Shown: positions 1 through 7,725, counted from the first letter of the stretch. The stretch is 8,820 bases of DNA from Opitutaceae bacterium (GCA_031272375.1 JAISTY010000233.1:1-8820); one strand, 5' to 3'. Program-made: numbers and translations. The notes: generated by a model not told the origin, from the letters alone.

Positions 1-1
1 C

Positions 2-2500
2 CACCTCCTCCCGTGGATCCTGCCGACCGGCGACGACCTCCTCGACCAGCCGCCCGCCTCGCGCCCACCGCGCCCCGCCGCCGAACCTTCCCCCGCGGAT
101 CGCAAAAAACCGCATTCGCCCGATTACAACGACTCCCGCTGGCGCCGCCTCGACCTGCCGCACGACTGGGGCGTTGACGGTGCTTTCCAGCAGGAACTCC
201 CCGGCAACACCGGCAAACTCCCCTGGGCCGGCTCCGGCTGGTATCGCAAACGTTTCCATTCGCCCGCCTCCGACGCCGGACGCCGCGTCTTCCTCGAACT
301 CGACGGCGCCATGGCGCGCTCCGCCGTCTGGCTCAACGGCCGCATCGTCGGCGGCTGGCCCTACGGCTATTCCTCGTGGCGCGCGGAGTTGACGCCGTTC
401 CTCAAGCCCGGCGCGGAAAACGTCCTCGCCGTCCGCCTCGAAAACCCGCCCGACTCCTCACGCTGGTATCCGGGCAGCGGCCTCTACCGCAATGTCTGGC
501 TCCTCAAAACCGCGCCCCTCGCCGTCGCCCAATGGGGCGTCGCCGTCACCACCCCGCTCGTCACGCGTGAGCGCGCCGTCGTCAGCGTCAACGTCATCCT
601 TGAAAACGCCGATGCCGGCGCCGACGCCCTCGCCGATGTCGCCGTCAACCTCTACGCCGCCGACGAAACCGGCGCACCGGCCGGCGCCGCCGTCGCCAGC
701 GGTGTTGTCCAAAAGGCGCGCGTCTCCGCCGGCAAACAGGCGAGCGCGACCGTCTCGCTCGAAGTCGCGAAGCCGCGCCTGTGGGGGTTGCGCGAGCGCA
801 ACCGCTACGTCGCCGAGGTCCTCGTCACCGCCGCCGGTGACGCCGGAAACCCTCGCGACCGCGTCCTCGCGCCCTTTGGCATCCGCGCGATCGCGAACGA
901 CCCGGAGCGCGGCTTTTTCCTCAACGGCGAGCACGTCCCGCTGCGCGGCGTCTGCCAGCACCACGACCTCGGCGCGCTCGGCGCCGCGCTCAACACCCGC
1001 GCGCTGGAGCGGCAGCTGGAGATTTTGCGCGACATGGGCTGCAACGCCATCCGCACCTCGCACAACCCGCCCGCCCCCGAACTCCTCGAACTCTGCGACC
1101 GCATGGGCTTCCTCGTCATGGTCGAGGCCTTCGACTGCTGGGCGCTCGGCAAGCGCGCCGACGACTACGCGCGTTTCTTCGCCGACTGGCACGAGAAAGA
1201 CCTCCGCGCGATGGTCCGCCGCGACCGCAACCACCCCTGCGTCATCCAATGGAGCATCGGCAACGAGCTGCGCGAGTTGAGCGTCGGCAGCGACGGCTGG
1301 AAACTCGCCGCGCGCCTCGCCGCCATCGCCCGCTCCGAGGACGCCACCCGCCCCGTCACCGTCGGCATGCACATTCCCGCCGCCGCCCACAACGGCTTCC
1401 AGAACGTCCTCGATGTCGTCGGCTTCAACTACAAGCCCGCCGAATACGCGCAATTCCGCGCCGCCTTTCCGCGCATCCCGTTCATGGGTTCCGAAACCGC
1501 CTCCACCATCTCCTCGCGCGGCGAATACTTCTTCCCTGTCTCCGACGACAAACTCAAGGGGCGCGCCGACTTCCAGGTCAGCTCCTACGACCTTTCCGCG
1601 CCGCCATGGGCGTGGCCGCCGGACGTCGAGTGGCGCGGCCTCGACGAAAACCCCTCCGCCCTCGGCGAGTTCGTCTGGACCGGCTTCGACTACCTCGGCG
1701 AACCCACGCCTTACAACGCCGACGCCACCAACCTCCTCAACTTCACCAACCCCGTCGACCGCGCCCGCGTCGCCAAGGAGCTGAAGGAACTCGCCGCCCT
1801 CGGCAAAACCAGCCCGCCCCCCTCGCGCTCCTCCTACTTCGGCATCGTTGACCTCGCCGGCTTTCCGAAGGACCGCTACTTCCTCTACCAGTCCCGCTGG
1901 CGTCCCGATCTCCCGATGGCGCACATCCTCCCGCATTGGAACTGGCCCGGCCGCGAGGGCGAGCTCACGCCCGTCCACGTCTATTCCAGCGGCGACGAGG
2001 CCGAGCTTTTTCTTAACGGAAAATCCCTCGGAAAACAAAAGCGCGCCCCGTTCCAATACCGCTTCCGCTGGGACGACGTCCGCTACGCGCCGGGCGAGTT
2101 GAGGGTCGCCACTTGGAAAAACGGAAAGCCCTGGGCGGAGGCCGTCACCCGCACCACCGGTCCCGCCGCGCAAATCCTCCTCGACGCCGACCGCCCGGAA
2201 ATCGCCGCCGACGGGCGCGACCTCGCCTTCGTCACCGTCACCATCGCCGACAAGGACGGCCTCCCTGTTCCGCGCAGCAAGCACGCCCTTCGCTTCACCG
2301 CCGGCGGCGCCGGCGAAATCGTCGCCACCGACAACGGCGACGCCACCGACCACACCGCCTTCACCTCGACAAGCCGCCGCGCCTACAACGCCCTCGCGCT
2401 CGTGATTGTCCGCGCGAAAATGGGGGCCGCCGGGGAAATCACGCTCCGCGCCGAGACCGAGGGTCTTCCGTCCGCGACCCTCCGTCTGAAGGCCGAGTGA
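2..2500 (+). CDS. Glycoside hydrolase family 2 protein (beta-galactosidase type), 5' partial
   Basis: The reading frame is open from the window's first bases to a TGA at 2498-2500, giving 832 visible residues. The true start is upstream, probably only a few tens of residues away, since GH2 enzymes of this layout are about 800-1000 aa. An internal ATG at 311 falls inside the sugar-binding domain and is not the start. Domains in visible-residue numbering: jelly-roll sugar-binding domain about 40-165 (LPHDWG, GSGWYRK, WLNG, GSGLYRNVWL), Ig-like domain about 170-300, TIM barrel about 305-600, a DUF4982-like segment about 645-705 (VYSSGDEAELFLNGKSLG), and an Ig-like C-terminal domain about 728-832. 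The catalytic acid/base is Glu422 in SIGNE (codon 1265-1267). The nucleophile is Glu498 in MGSE (1493-1495). NAIRTSHNPP and GFDYLGEPTPYN are also typical of the family. A proline-rich stretch lies at residues 17-40. The enzyme should hydrolyse terminal beta-galactosides or related glycosides, probably outside the cytoplasm, but the signal peptide region is not visible. Exact substrate is unknown; beta-glucuronidase or beta-mannosidase activity is possible but less likely. The gene is intact downstream of the window edge. Confidence 0.93.
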   Translation, partial: HLLPWILPTGDDLLDQPPASRPPRPAAEPSPADRKKPHSPDYNDSRWRRLDLPHDWGVDGAFQQELPGNTGKLPWAGSGWYRKRFHSPASDAGRRVFLELDGAMARSAVWLNGRIVGGWPYGYSSWRAELTPFLKPGAENVLAVRLENPPDSSRWYPGSGLYRNVWLLKTAPLAVAQWGVAVTTPLVTRERAVVSVNVILENADAGADALADVAVNLYAADETGAPAGAAVASGVVQKARVSAGKQASATVSLEVAKPRLWGLRERNRYVAEVLVTAAGDAGNPRDRVLAPFGIRAIANDPERGFFLNGEHVPLRGVCQHHDLGALGAALNTRALERQLEILRDMGCNAIRTSHNPPAPELLELCDRMGFLVMVEAFDCWALGKRADDYARFFADWHEKDLRAMVRRDRNHPCVIQWSIGNELRELSVGSDGWKLAARLAAIARSEDATRPVTVGMHIPAAAHNGFQNVLDVVGFNYKPAEYAQFRAAFPRIPFMGSETASTISSRGEYFFPVSDDKLKGRADFQVSSYDLSAPPWAWPPDVEWRGLDENPSALGEFVWTGFDYLGEPTPYNADATNLLNFTNPVDRARVAKELKELAALGKTSPPPSRSSYFGIVDLAGFPKDRYFLYQSRWRPDLPMAHILPHWNWPGREGELTPVHVYSSGDEAELFLNGKSLGKQKRAPFQYRFRWDDVRYAPGELRVATWKNGKPWAEAVTRTTGPAAQILLDADRPEIAADGRDLAFVTVTIADKDGLPVPRSKHALRFTAGGAGEIVATDNGDATDHTAFTSTSRRAYNALALVIVRAKMGAAGEITLRAETEGLPSATLRLKAE

Positions 2501-2538
2501 GGCGGGGCGGGGCGACAAGCAGCCGCGCCCCCAAACGG

Positions 2539-2560
2539 GCCGGAAGCCCCCGCGTCCGGC
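2539..2560. terminator. Possible bidirectional terminator stem between convergent genes
   Basis: GCCGGA at 2539-2544 is mirrored by TCCGGC at 2555-2560 around a 10-base loop. It sits in the 63-base gap between the convergent stops of the GH2 gene (2500) and murA (2564). That position suits a shared terminator. There is no T-tract on either strand, and short GC-rich inverted repeats are common by chance in such DNA, so this is a weak call. Confidence 0.3.
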
Positions 2561-2563
2561 GGG

Positions 2564-3865
2564 TCAGTCCTCCCAGGCGAGATCGGCGCCGAGGAAGCGG
2601 AGGTTTTCGACGAAACGCGGGTGGGCGCGCTTGATGATCTCCGCGTTGCGGATCACCGAGCGTCCGGGGATCGCCGCGGCGGTCATCGTCAGGGCGACGG
2701 CGGCCCGGATGATGTAGGGGGAGTCCACGATGGCGGGGCGCAGCGGCTTGTCGCCGAAAACAAGGATGCGGTGCGGGTCGCACACGACCGCGTGCGCGCC
2801 GAATTTCGCCAGCTCCGGTATCCATGCGAACCCGTTCTCATAGACCTTGTTCCAGAATTGGACGGTTCCGCGCGCCCGTGTCGCCAGGGCGATCATCAGG
2901 GGCAGCAGGTCCACGGAGAAGTAGGGCCAGGGAGCCGCCTCGATTTTCGCCAGGAGATTGCTGGTGAAGGGGCGTTCGACCTCGAGTTTCTGGCCGCGGC
3001 GGACGAGGGCGGCGCCGTTTTCGTTCTCGATGAGGACGCCGAGTTTTTTGAAGACGCGCCCGATGAGGTCGAAGTGCTCGGGCATCGCCTTTTCGACACG
3101 CACCTCGCCGCCGGTGATGGCGCCGAGGGCGAGAAAGGTGACGATTTCGTGGTAGTCGCTGCCGACCGTGACCTCCGCGCCGCGCAGTTTTTGGACGCCA
3201 CGGACGCGGAGCATGGAGGTGCCGATGCCGTCAATGTCGGCGCCCATGGCGACAAGGGCGCGGCAGAGATCCTGCACGTGGGGTTCGCTGGCGGCGTTGA
3301 CGAGGACGGATTCGCCGTCGGCGAGGGCGGCGGCCATGACGAAGTTTTCCGTGACGGTGACGGACATGTAGTCGGGCCAGTGGCGGGCGGCGCGGAAGCG
3401 TCCGTCCGGGAGGGAGAGGGTGAGGGCGCCGTCGGCGTCGGCGCCCACGGAGGCGCCGAGGGCGGAGAGGATTTCAAGGTGGGGGTCAATTTCGCGGACG
3501 CCGAGGGAGCAACCTTTGGCGTTGGCAGGGACGCGAAGGGTGCGGGCGCGGCGGAGGAGGACGGGGTAGAGGAGGACGGTCGAGCGCATGTCGCTCGGCA
3601 ACTCGTTGTTTTCGAGGGTATTGCGGAAGTTTGAATTGTCAACGCGCAGGATGCCGGCGTCGCGGTCCCAATTGACGGAGGCGCCTTGGGCCTGGAAGAA
3701 GGCGACGAGTTTTTCGAGGTCGGTGATGTTGGGGACGTTGCGGATGACGACGGGGTCGTCGGCGAGGAGTGTGGCGCAGAAGACGGGGAGGACGGAGTTT
3801 TTGTTGCCGGAGGGGACGATGGTGCCGTTGAGCGGGCGGCCGCCGTGGACGATGAGGTTGGACAT
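2564..3865 (-). CDS. murA: UDP-N-acetylglucosamine 1-carboxyvinyltransferase (MurA), divergent
   Basis: The 433-aa product belongs to the MurA/EPSP synthase fold. It transfers enolpyruvyl from PEP to UDP-GlcNAc in the cytoplasm, the first committed step of peptidoglycan synthesis. Length is close to the usual 420-440 aa. By eye against E. coli MurA, these residues match: Lys22-Asn23 (SGNKNS), Arg94, the PEP-binding Cys119 in GCSLGVR (E. coli Cys115, target of fosfomycin), Arg124 (Arg120), Asp319 in FSVD (Asp305), Arg387 (Arg371) and Arg413 (Arg397). Two places differ. The ENRF motif reads ENGF at 343-346, losing the arginine. The TDLRAS segment reads YIIRAA at 384-389, so the nearest Asp is four residues further upstream. 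The start ATG (3863-3865) lies 6 bases after the lspA stop with no Shine-Dalgarno, so translation may be coupled to lspA. It is the last gene of the metG-lspA-murA operon. Family assignment is firm. Whether it is the main MurA or a second paralogue cannot be seen here. Confidence 0.92.
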   Translation of the reverse strand: MSNLIVHGGRPLNGTIVPSGNKNSVLPVFCATLLADDPVVIRNVPNITDLEKLVAFFQAQGASVNWDRDAGILRVDNSNFRNTLENNELPSDMRSTVLLYPVLLRRARTLRVPANAKGCSLGVREIDPHLEILSALGASVGADADGALTLSLPDGRFRAARHWPDYMSVTVTENFVMAAALADGESVLVNAASEPHVQDLCRALVAMGADIDGIGTSMLRVRGVQKLRGAEVTVGSDYHEIVTFLALGAITGGEVRVEKAMPEHFDLIGRVFKKLGVLIENENGAALVRRGQKLEVERPFTSNLLAKIEAAPWPYFSVDLLPLMIALATRARGTVQFWNKVYENGFAWIPELAKFGAHAVVCDPHRILVFGDKPLRPAIVDSPYIIRAAVALTMTAAAIPGRSVIRNAEIIKRAHPRFVENLRFLGADLAWED

Positions 3866-3871
3866 GGGAGA

Positions 3872-4435
3872 TCAGGGCGCGGGCCGTTTGGAGGTGAGGA
3901 AGGATTGGAGGATGTAGAGCGCGGCGGCGGCGCAGATGGCGGAGTCGGCGACGTTGAAGGTCGGGTAGATGTAGGAGCCGAGGTGAACGTCCACGAAGTC
4001 AACGACGTGGCCATCGCGGAGGAGGCGGTCGAGGAGGTTGCCGAGGATGCCGCCGACGAGGAGGCCGGCGATGACCTGGGTGAGGGGCTGGCGGGCGTTG
4101 AGGCGGTGGCGGAAAATGTAGAGGGCGGCGAGCGTGGCGAGGGCGATGGCGGAGAGGACGGCGGTTTGTCCGGCGAACAGGCTCCAGGCCGCGCCGGTGT
4201 TGCGGACATGCGCGAGGTGCAGGAAGCCGGGGATGAGGGTGAGGGCGTCGCGCGAGCCGGGGAGCGCGGGGTAGGGCAGGGCGAGGACGACGGCGAGTTT
4301 CGTGAGCTGGTCGAGGGCGAGGGTGGCGGCGGCGACGAGCCAGAAATTGCGGTAGGCCGCGACGCGCCGGAGCCGCGGTTGCGGCGGCGGGTTGTCGGTG
4401 GCGTAGCCGAGGTCGGGCGGGGGGCGGCGCTTCAT
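3872..4435 (-). CDS. lspA: Lipoprotein signal peptidase (signal peptidase II)
   Basis: This 187-aa inner-membrane aspartyl protease removes signal peptides from diacylglyceryl-modified prolipoproteins. Family motifs are all present: DQLTK at 42-46, VRNTGAAWSLF at 77-87, GNLLDR at 132-137, and the catalytic aspartates Asp146 (VVDF) and Asp164 (FNVADSAI). Four hydrophobic segments are visible at about 32-53, 68-88 (weak), 92-108 and 119-135, with another near 163-180, in line with the four-helix enzyme. The N-terminal 24 residues are an unusual Arg/Pro-rich cytoplasmic tail. I chose the ATG at 4433-4435. The frame stays open to an ATG at 4543, but that would add a proline-rich segment overlapping the end of metG. 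The chosen start leaves a 19-base gap after the metG stop. No Shine-Dalgarno precedes it. It is the middle gene of a three-gene operon and lies 6 bases before murA. Confidence 0.93.
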   Translation of the reverse strand: MKRRPPPDLGYATDNPPPQPRLRRVAAYRNFWLVAAATLALDQLTKLAVVLALPYPALPGSRDALTLIPGFLHLAHVRNTGAAWSLFAGQTAVLSAIALATLAALYIFRHRLNARQPLTQVIAGLLVGGILGNLLDRLLRDGHVVDFVDVHLGSYIYPTFNVADSAICAAAALYILQSFLTSKRPAP

Positions 4436-4454
4436 TTGGGTTCGCGGCGGTTTG

Positions 4455-6011
4455 TTATTTTTGGGGCTGGGGGCGCGGGAAGAGGATGGCGGAGGGGGCG
4501 ACCTTGGCGCCGGTGAGCGCCGTTCCCCAATGAAGCTGTTCAAGCCAGGGTTTGTGGAGGACGCCCCAGGGGACGCCGAGGACGGTCGCGATTTTCGCGC
4601 AGGTGCCGGGCGTCACGGGGGTCAGGAGGACGGCGGCGAGGCGGAGGGCCTCGGTCATGGTGGCGATGACGGTCTGGAGGAGGGCTTGGTCGGCGGGGTC
4701 GGCGGACTTGCCGAGTTTCCAGGGGGCGCGCTGCTCGATGTAGGCGTTGGTGGCGGTGATGAAGGCGAAGAGGCGTTCGAGGCCGGTGTGGTATTGGAGG
4801 GCGTCGTAGAGGCGGAGGACGTCGTCGCGCGTCTGGTTCCAGTTGGCGGCGAGGGCGTCTTCCGGGGTGCCGGGGGCGGGTTCGGAGGCGGGGGCGGGAA
4901 TGGTCGCGCCGGCGAAGCGGTTGGTCATGTTGAGGGCGCGGTTGACGAGGTTGCCGAGGTTGTTGGCGAGTTCGGCGTTGTAGCGGGCGAGGAATTGTTG
5001 GTGGGAGAAGTCGCTGTCCTGGCCGACGCTCATTTCGCGGACGAGGAAGTAGCGGAGGGCGTCAACGCCGTATTGGGCGGAGAAGGCGACGGGGTCCACG
5101 TAGTTGCCGGTGGTCTTGGACATTTTGGAGCCGTTGACGGACCACCAGCCGTGGACGAGGAGGGATTTCGGCGCGGGGATGCCGAGGGCTTTGAGCATGA
5201 TGGGCCAATAGACGGCGTGGGGCGGGACAAGGATGTCCTTGCCGATGACGTGGAAGTCGGCGGGCCAGAGTCCGGGGTGGCTGACGGTCGCGGAGTAGTA
5301 GTTCACGAGGGCGTCGAACCAGACGTAGGTGACGTAGGTTTCGTCGAAGGGGAGGGGAATGCCCCATTCGAGGCGTTCGCGGGGGCGGGAGATGCAGAGG
5401 TCGTTGAGGGGTTCGTTGAGAAATTCAAGGACCTGTTTCTGGCGGTAGCGGGGGAAGATGAAGCCGGGGTGGGTCTTGATGTGGTCAATGAGCCACTGTT
5501 GGTAGGGGGCGAGCCGGAAGAAGTAGTTGGTCTCGGTGATTTGAGTGACGTTGCCGTAGATTTCGGGCCAGGAGCCGTCGGGGTTGCGGTCTTTTTCGAG
5601 GAGGAACTGCTCCTGGCGCGTGGAGTAGAAGCCGCTGTAGGAGGCCTTGTGGATTTCGCCTTTGTCGAAGAGTTTTTGGAGGAGCGCGCGGACGACGTTC
5701 TGGTGGCGGGCCTCGGTGGTGCGGATGAAGTCGTCGTTGGAGATGTCGAGGAGCCGGCAGAGATCCTGGAACTGGGTGGCGACGCTGTCGCAGAACTGCT
5801 GCGGGGAGACGCCCTGCTCGCGGGCGGATTGCTGGACTTTCTGGCCGTGCTCGTCGAGGCCGGTGAGAAAATGCACCTGGCGTCCAAGGAGACGTTGGTG
5901 GCGGGCGATGACGTCGGAGAGGACTTTTTCGTAGGCGTGGCCGAGGTGTGGGGAGCCGTTGGCGTAGTCTATGGCGGTCGTGATGTAGAATGGCTTGGAC
6001 TGTTCGCTCAT
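4455..6011 (-). CDS. metG: Methionyl-tRNA synthetase
   Basis: This 518-aa class I aminoacyl-tRNA synthetase charges tRNA-Met in the cytoplasm. The Rossmann-fold signature HLGH is at residues 22-25, followed by LTGLDEHGQK. The KMSKS loop reads KMSKT starting at residue 296. WFDALVNYY and the C-terminal alpha-helical anticodon-binding region (around FAFITATNAYIEQRAPWKL) are also recognisable. The connective segment (SGFYSTRQEQFLLEKD) has none of the cysteines of a zinc knuckle, so this is a zinc-free form. The protein stops after the anticodon-binding domain and lacks the C-terminal tRNA-binding/dimerisation domain of longer MetRS, making it a short type. I chose the ATG at 6009-6011 because the conserved N-terminus (PFYITTAIDYANGSPH) begins seven residues later. 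The frame is open upstream to 6344, but that would overlap the divergent rhaB gene. No Shine-Dalgarno is visible. It is the first gene of the operon with lspA and murA, probably transcribed from the 6012-6132 gap. Confidence 0.96.
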   Translation of the reverse strand: MSEQSKPFYITTAIDYANGSPHLGHAYEKVLSDVIARHQRLLGRQVHFLTGLDEHGQKVQQSAREQGVSPQQFCDSVATQFQDLCRLLDISNDDFIRTTEARHQNVVRALLQKLFDKGEIHKASYSGFYSTRQEQFLLEKDRNPDGSWPEIYGNVTQITETNYFFRLAPYQQWLIDHIKTHPGFIFPRYRQKQVLEFLNEPLNDLCISRPRERLEWGIPLPFDETYVTYVWFDALVNYYSATVSHPGLWPADFHVIGKDILVPPHAVYWPIMLKALGIPAPKSLLVHGWWSVNGSKMSKTTGNYVDPVAFSAQYGVDALRYFLVREMSVGQDSDFSHQQFLARYNAELANNLGNLVNRALNMTNRFAGATIPAPASEPAPGTPEDALAANWNQTRDDVLRLYDALQYHTGLERLFAFITATNAYIEQRAPWKLGKSADPADQALLQTVIATMTEALRLAAVLLTPVTPGTCAKIATVLGVPWGVLHKPWLEQLHWGTALTGAKVAPSAILFPRPQPQK

Positions 6012-6081
6012 GGGAATGTTGCGCGGATGAAGGGGGAAAAGTGGGGTGGAGGCGAGGGGAAGTTGAGGGGCGGATGTGTGG

Positions 6082-6105
6082 TTTATGATTGAAACTTTCC
6101 ATAAA
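6082..6105. promoter_or_regulatory. Operator-like palindrome in the metG/rhaB divergent intergenic region
   Basis: The 121-base gap between metG and rhaB contains an AT-rich island in otherwise GC-rich DNA. Within it, TTTATG (6082-6087) mirrors CATAAA (6100-6105), and inside these GAAA (6091-6094) mirrors TTTC (6096-6099) around a single C. Only a three-base ATT on the left side breaks the symmetry. A nested palindrome between divergent genes, 28 bases before the rhaB start, resembles a repressor or activator site for sugar genes. GAAA/TTTC half-sites are common for LacI- and DeoR-family regulators, but no regulator gene is in the window. TTGAAA at 6089-6094 could serve as a -35 element for rhaB; I see no convincing -10. 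The call rests on symmetry and position only. Confidence 0.35.
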
Positions 6106-6132
6106 AACCGCCCCGTTTCCGGGCCATCGCCA

Positions 6133-7620
6133 ATGTCCTCCACCCACATTGCCATAGACCTCGGCGCCGAATCCGGGCGCGTCATCGCCGGCACGCTCGA
6201 AAGCGGGCGCCTCTCCCTCCGCGAAATCCACCGCTTCCCGACCGGCGCCACCTCCGCCCCCGACGGTTCCCTCCGCTGGGACATCGCCCGCATCACCGGC
6301 GAGATTTTCGACGGACTCCGGCGGGCCGCCGCCCTCCCCGGCATCCGCTCCGTCTCCGCCGACTCCTGGGGCGTTGACTACGTCTGGCTCGACGCCGGGG
6401 GCCGCCTCCTCGCCCAACCTTTCCACTACCGCGACGCCCGCAACGTCCCCGCGCAGGCCCGCGTTTTCCAAAAAATTCCCCGCGAAAAAATCTTTGCCGA
6501 AACCGGCATCCAATTCCTCCCCTTCAACACCCTCTTCCAACTCGATGCCGACCTCCACAACCGCACCCTCCCCCAAAACGCCGCCCGCTTTCTCCCCATA
6601 GCCGATTACATCAACGCCCTCCTTTCCGGCAATTTCGTCGCCGAGGAGTCCGTCGCCTCCACCACCCAGCTCCACAATCCCATTGCGCGCGGCTGGTCGC
6701 GGCAGCTTGTCAACGCCATCGGTCTCCCGGAACGCCTCCTCCCCGACGTTGTCCCCCCCGCCACCATTCTCTCAACAACCCTCCAACAAGCCGCCGCCGC
6801 CCAAACCAATCTTCCTTCCGGCACCGCCGTCATCGCCACCTGTTCCCACGACACCGCCGCCGCCGTCCTCGCCGTTCCCGCCACCGAAACCCGCGACTCC
6901 TGGGCCTACCTTTCCTCCGGCACATGGTCGCTTCTCGGCGCCGAACTCGAACGTCCCCTGCTCACCCCCGACGTCCTCGCCGCCAATTTCACCAACGAAA
7001 CCGGGCACGGCCCCACCACCCGCCTCCTCAAAAACATCATCGGACTCTGGCTCGTCCAGGAATGCCGCCGCCACTGGGCCGCCGACGGCGCCGATTACAC
7101 CTACGCCCAACTCCAGCAACAAGCCGCCGCCGCCGACCCCCTCCGCACCCTTATCAATCCCGACGCCCCCCGTTTCGCCGCCCCCGGCAACATGCCCGGC
7201 AAAATCGCCGATTACGCCCGCGAAACCCACCAACCCGTCCCCCGCACCCCCGGCGAAACCATCCGCGCCGCCCTCGAATCCCTCGCCCTCCTCTACGACA
7301 AAACCCTCGCCACGCTCGAAAATCTTATCAATTATCCTGTCAACACATTACACATCGTCGGCGGCGGCGGCCAAAACACCCTTCTCAACCAATTCACCGC
7401 CGACGCCACCAACCGCGCCGTCATCGCCGGCCCCGTCGAGGCGACCGCCGTTGGCAACATCCTCCTGCAAGCTATTGCCCTGCAAGAAATCCCCAACCGC
7501 GCCGCCGCCCGCCAAATCGTCCGCGACAGTTTCCCGTTAACAACCTGCACACCCCAAAAACAAGCCGCCGCCGCTTGGTCCGCCGCCCGCAAAAGATTTC
7601 AAACCTTACCAAACCAATAA
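6133..7620 (+). CDS. rhaB: Rhamnulokinase (FGGY carbohydrate kinase)
   Basis: The 495-aa product is an FGGY-family kinase that phosphorylates L-rhamnulose to L-rhamnulose-1-phosphate with ATP, the second step of cytoplasmic L-rhamnose catabolism. RhaB-type signatures run throughout: AIDLGAESGRV near the N-terminus (phosphate binding), DSWGVDYVWLD with FHYRDARN (sugar binding), GIQFLPFNTLFQL, SHDTAAA with the probable catalytic base Asp240, YLSSGTWSLLG, NIIGLWLVQECRR, and the ATP-site HIVGGGGQNTLLNQF followed by AGPVEATAVGNILLQ. These match E. coli RhaB more closely than xylulose or glycerol kinases, and the length is right (about 490 aa). I chose the ATG at 6133-6135 because the conserved domain starts five residues later. 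Upstream in-frame ATGs at 6076 and 6085 would place coding sequence across the AT-rich control region. No Shine-Dalgarno is visible. The downstream aldolase would use its product. No rhamnose isomerase, mutarotase or transporter is visible. Confidence 0.94.
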   Translation: MSSTHIAIDLGAESGRVIAGTLESGRLSLREIHRFPTGATSAPDGSLRWDIARITGEIFDGLRRAAALPGIRSVSADSWGVDYVWLDAGGRLLAQPFHYRDARNVPAQARVFQKIPREKIFAETGIQFLPFNTLFQLDADLHNRTLPQNAARFLPIADYINALLSGNFVAEESVASTTQLHNPIARGWSRQLVNAIGLPERLLPDVVPPATILSTTLQQAAAAQTNLPSGTAVIATCSHDTAAAVLAVPATETRDSWAYLSSGTWSLLGAELERPLLTPDVLAANFTNETGHGPTTRLLKNIIGLWLVQECRRHWAADGADYTYAQLQQQAAAADPLRTLINPDAPRFAAPGNMPGKIADYARETHQPVPRTPGETIRAALESLALLYDKTLATLENLINYPVNTLHIVGGGGQNTLLNQFTADATNRAVIAGPVEATAVGNILLQAIALQEIPNRAAARQIVRDSFPLTTCTPQKQAAAAWSAARKRFQTLPNQ

Positions 7621-7648
7621 ATTGAAACATAACTAAACCTCCAGATCA

Positions 7649-7690
7649 CCACGGAGCGCACATTTTTCACGCGAGTAAAAACCTCTGTGG
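7649..7690 (+). terminator. Two-part hairpin downstream of rhaB (terminator or repeat element)
   Basis: CCACGGAG (7649-7656) can pair with CTCTGTGG (7683-7690), eight pairs including one G-U. Inside it, TTTTT (7663-7667) pairs with AAAAA (7677-7681) around a 9-base loop. The structure begins 28 bases after the rhaB stop. It has no T-tract after the stem, so a standard intrinsic terminator is doubtful. An RNA processing or stabilising structure, or part of a dispersed repeat, is equally plausible. Its right arm is also the first unit of the CTCTGTG repeat. Confidence 0.4.
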
Positions 7691-7721
7691 CCTCTTTCCC
7701 GCTCTCTGTGCTATCTGTGTA
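7683..7721. repeat. Degenerate 9-base tandem repeats (CTCTGTGNN)
   Basis: Starting at 7683, 7692, 7704 and 7713 are CTCTGTGGC, CTCTTTCCC, CTCTGTGCT and ATCTGTGTA. The spacing is 9 bases, apart from three extra bases before the third unit. On the minus strand this reads as repeated CACAGAG words. It resembles intergenic CACAGAG-type repeats I recall from various environmental bacterial genomes; that resemblance is from memory and not checked here. The stretch is non-coding and lies between rhaB and the aldolase. Confidence 0.5.
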
Positions 7722-7725
7722 ATAA

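Noticed and set aside
458..2518. 686-codon open frame antisense to the GH2 gene
   Set aside because: Its Gly/Val/Glu/Ala-rich composition with no family motifs is the mirror of a C-ending-codon gene. The GH2 frame has a complete set of domain and catalytic motifs, so this is a GC-bias shadow.
2621..4516. Two long plus-strand open frames over murA and lspA (2621-3634 and 3686-4516)
   Set aside because: They have the same biased Gly/Asp/Glu/Val composition and no motifs; the minus-strand genes explain the region.
4436..4543. Longer lspA start at 4543
   Set aside because: It would add 36 proline/serine-rich residues overlapping the conserved end of metG. The ATG at 4435 leaves a normal operon gap and still gives a slightly long N-terminus.
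4452..6092. 546-codon plus-strand open frame across metG
   Set aside because: It is low complexity (Gly/Val/Glu/Asp), has no recognisable motif and overlies a well-conserved metG. It is a shadow of codon bias.
6076..6132. Earlier rhaB starts (ATG at 6076 and 6085)
   Set aside because: The added residues are not part of the FGGY domain and would run through the AT-rich palindrome, which looks like control DNA.
6012..6344. Longer metG start at 6344
   Set aside because: The 111 extra residues have no MetRS character and would overlap the start of rhaB on the other strand.
7683..7721. CRISPR-like array
   Set aside because: The units are only about 9 bases, adjacent and degenerate, with no spacers. 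They are a simple tandem repeat.
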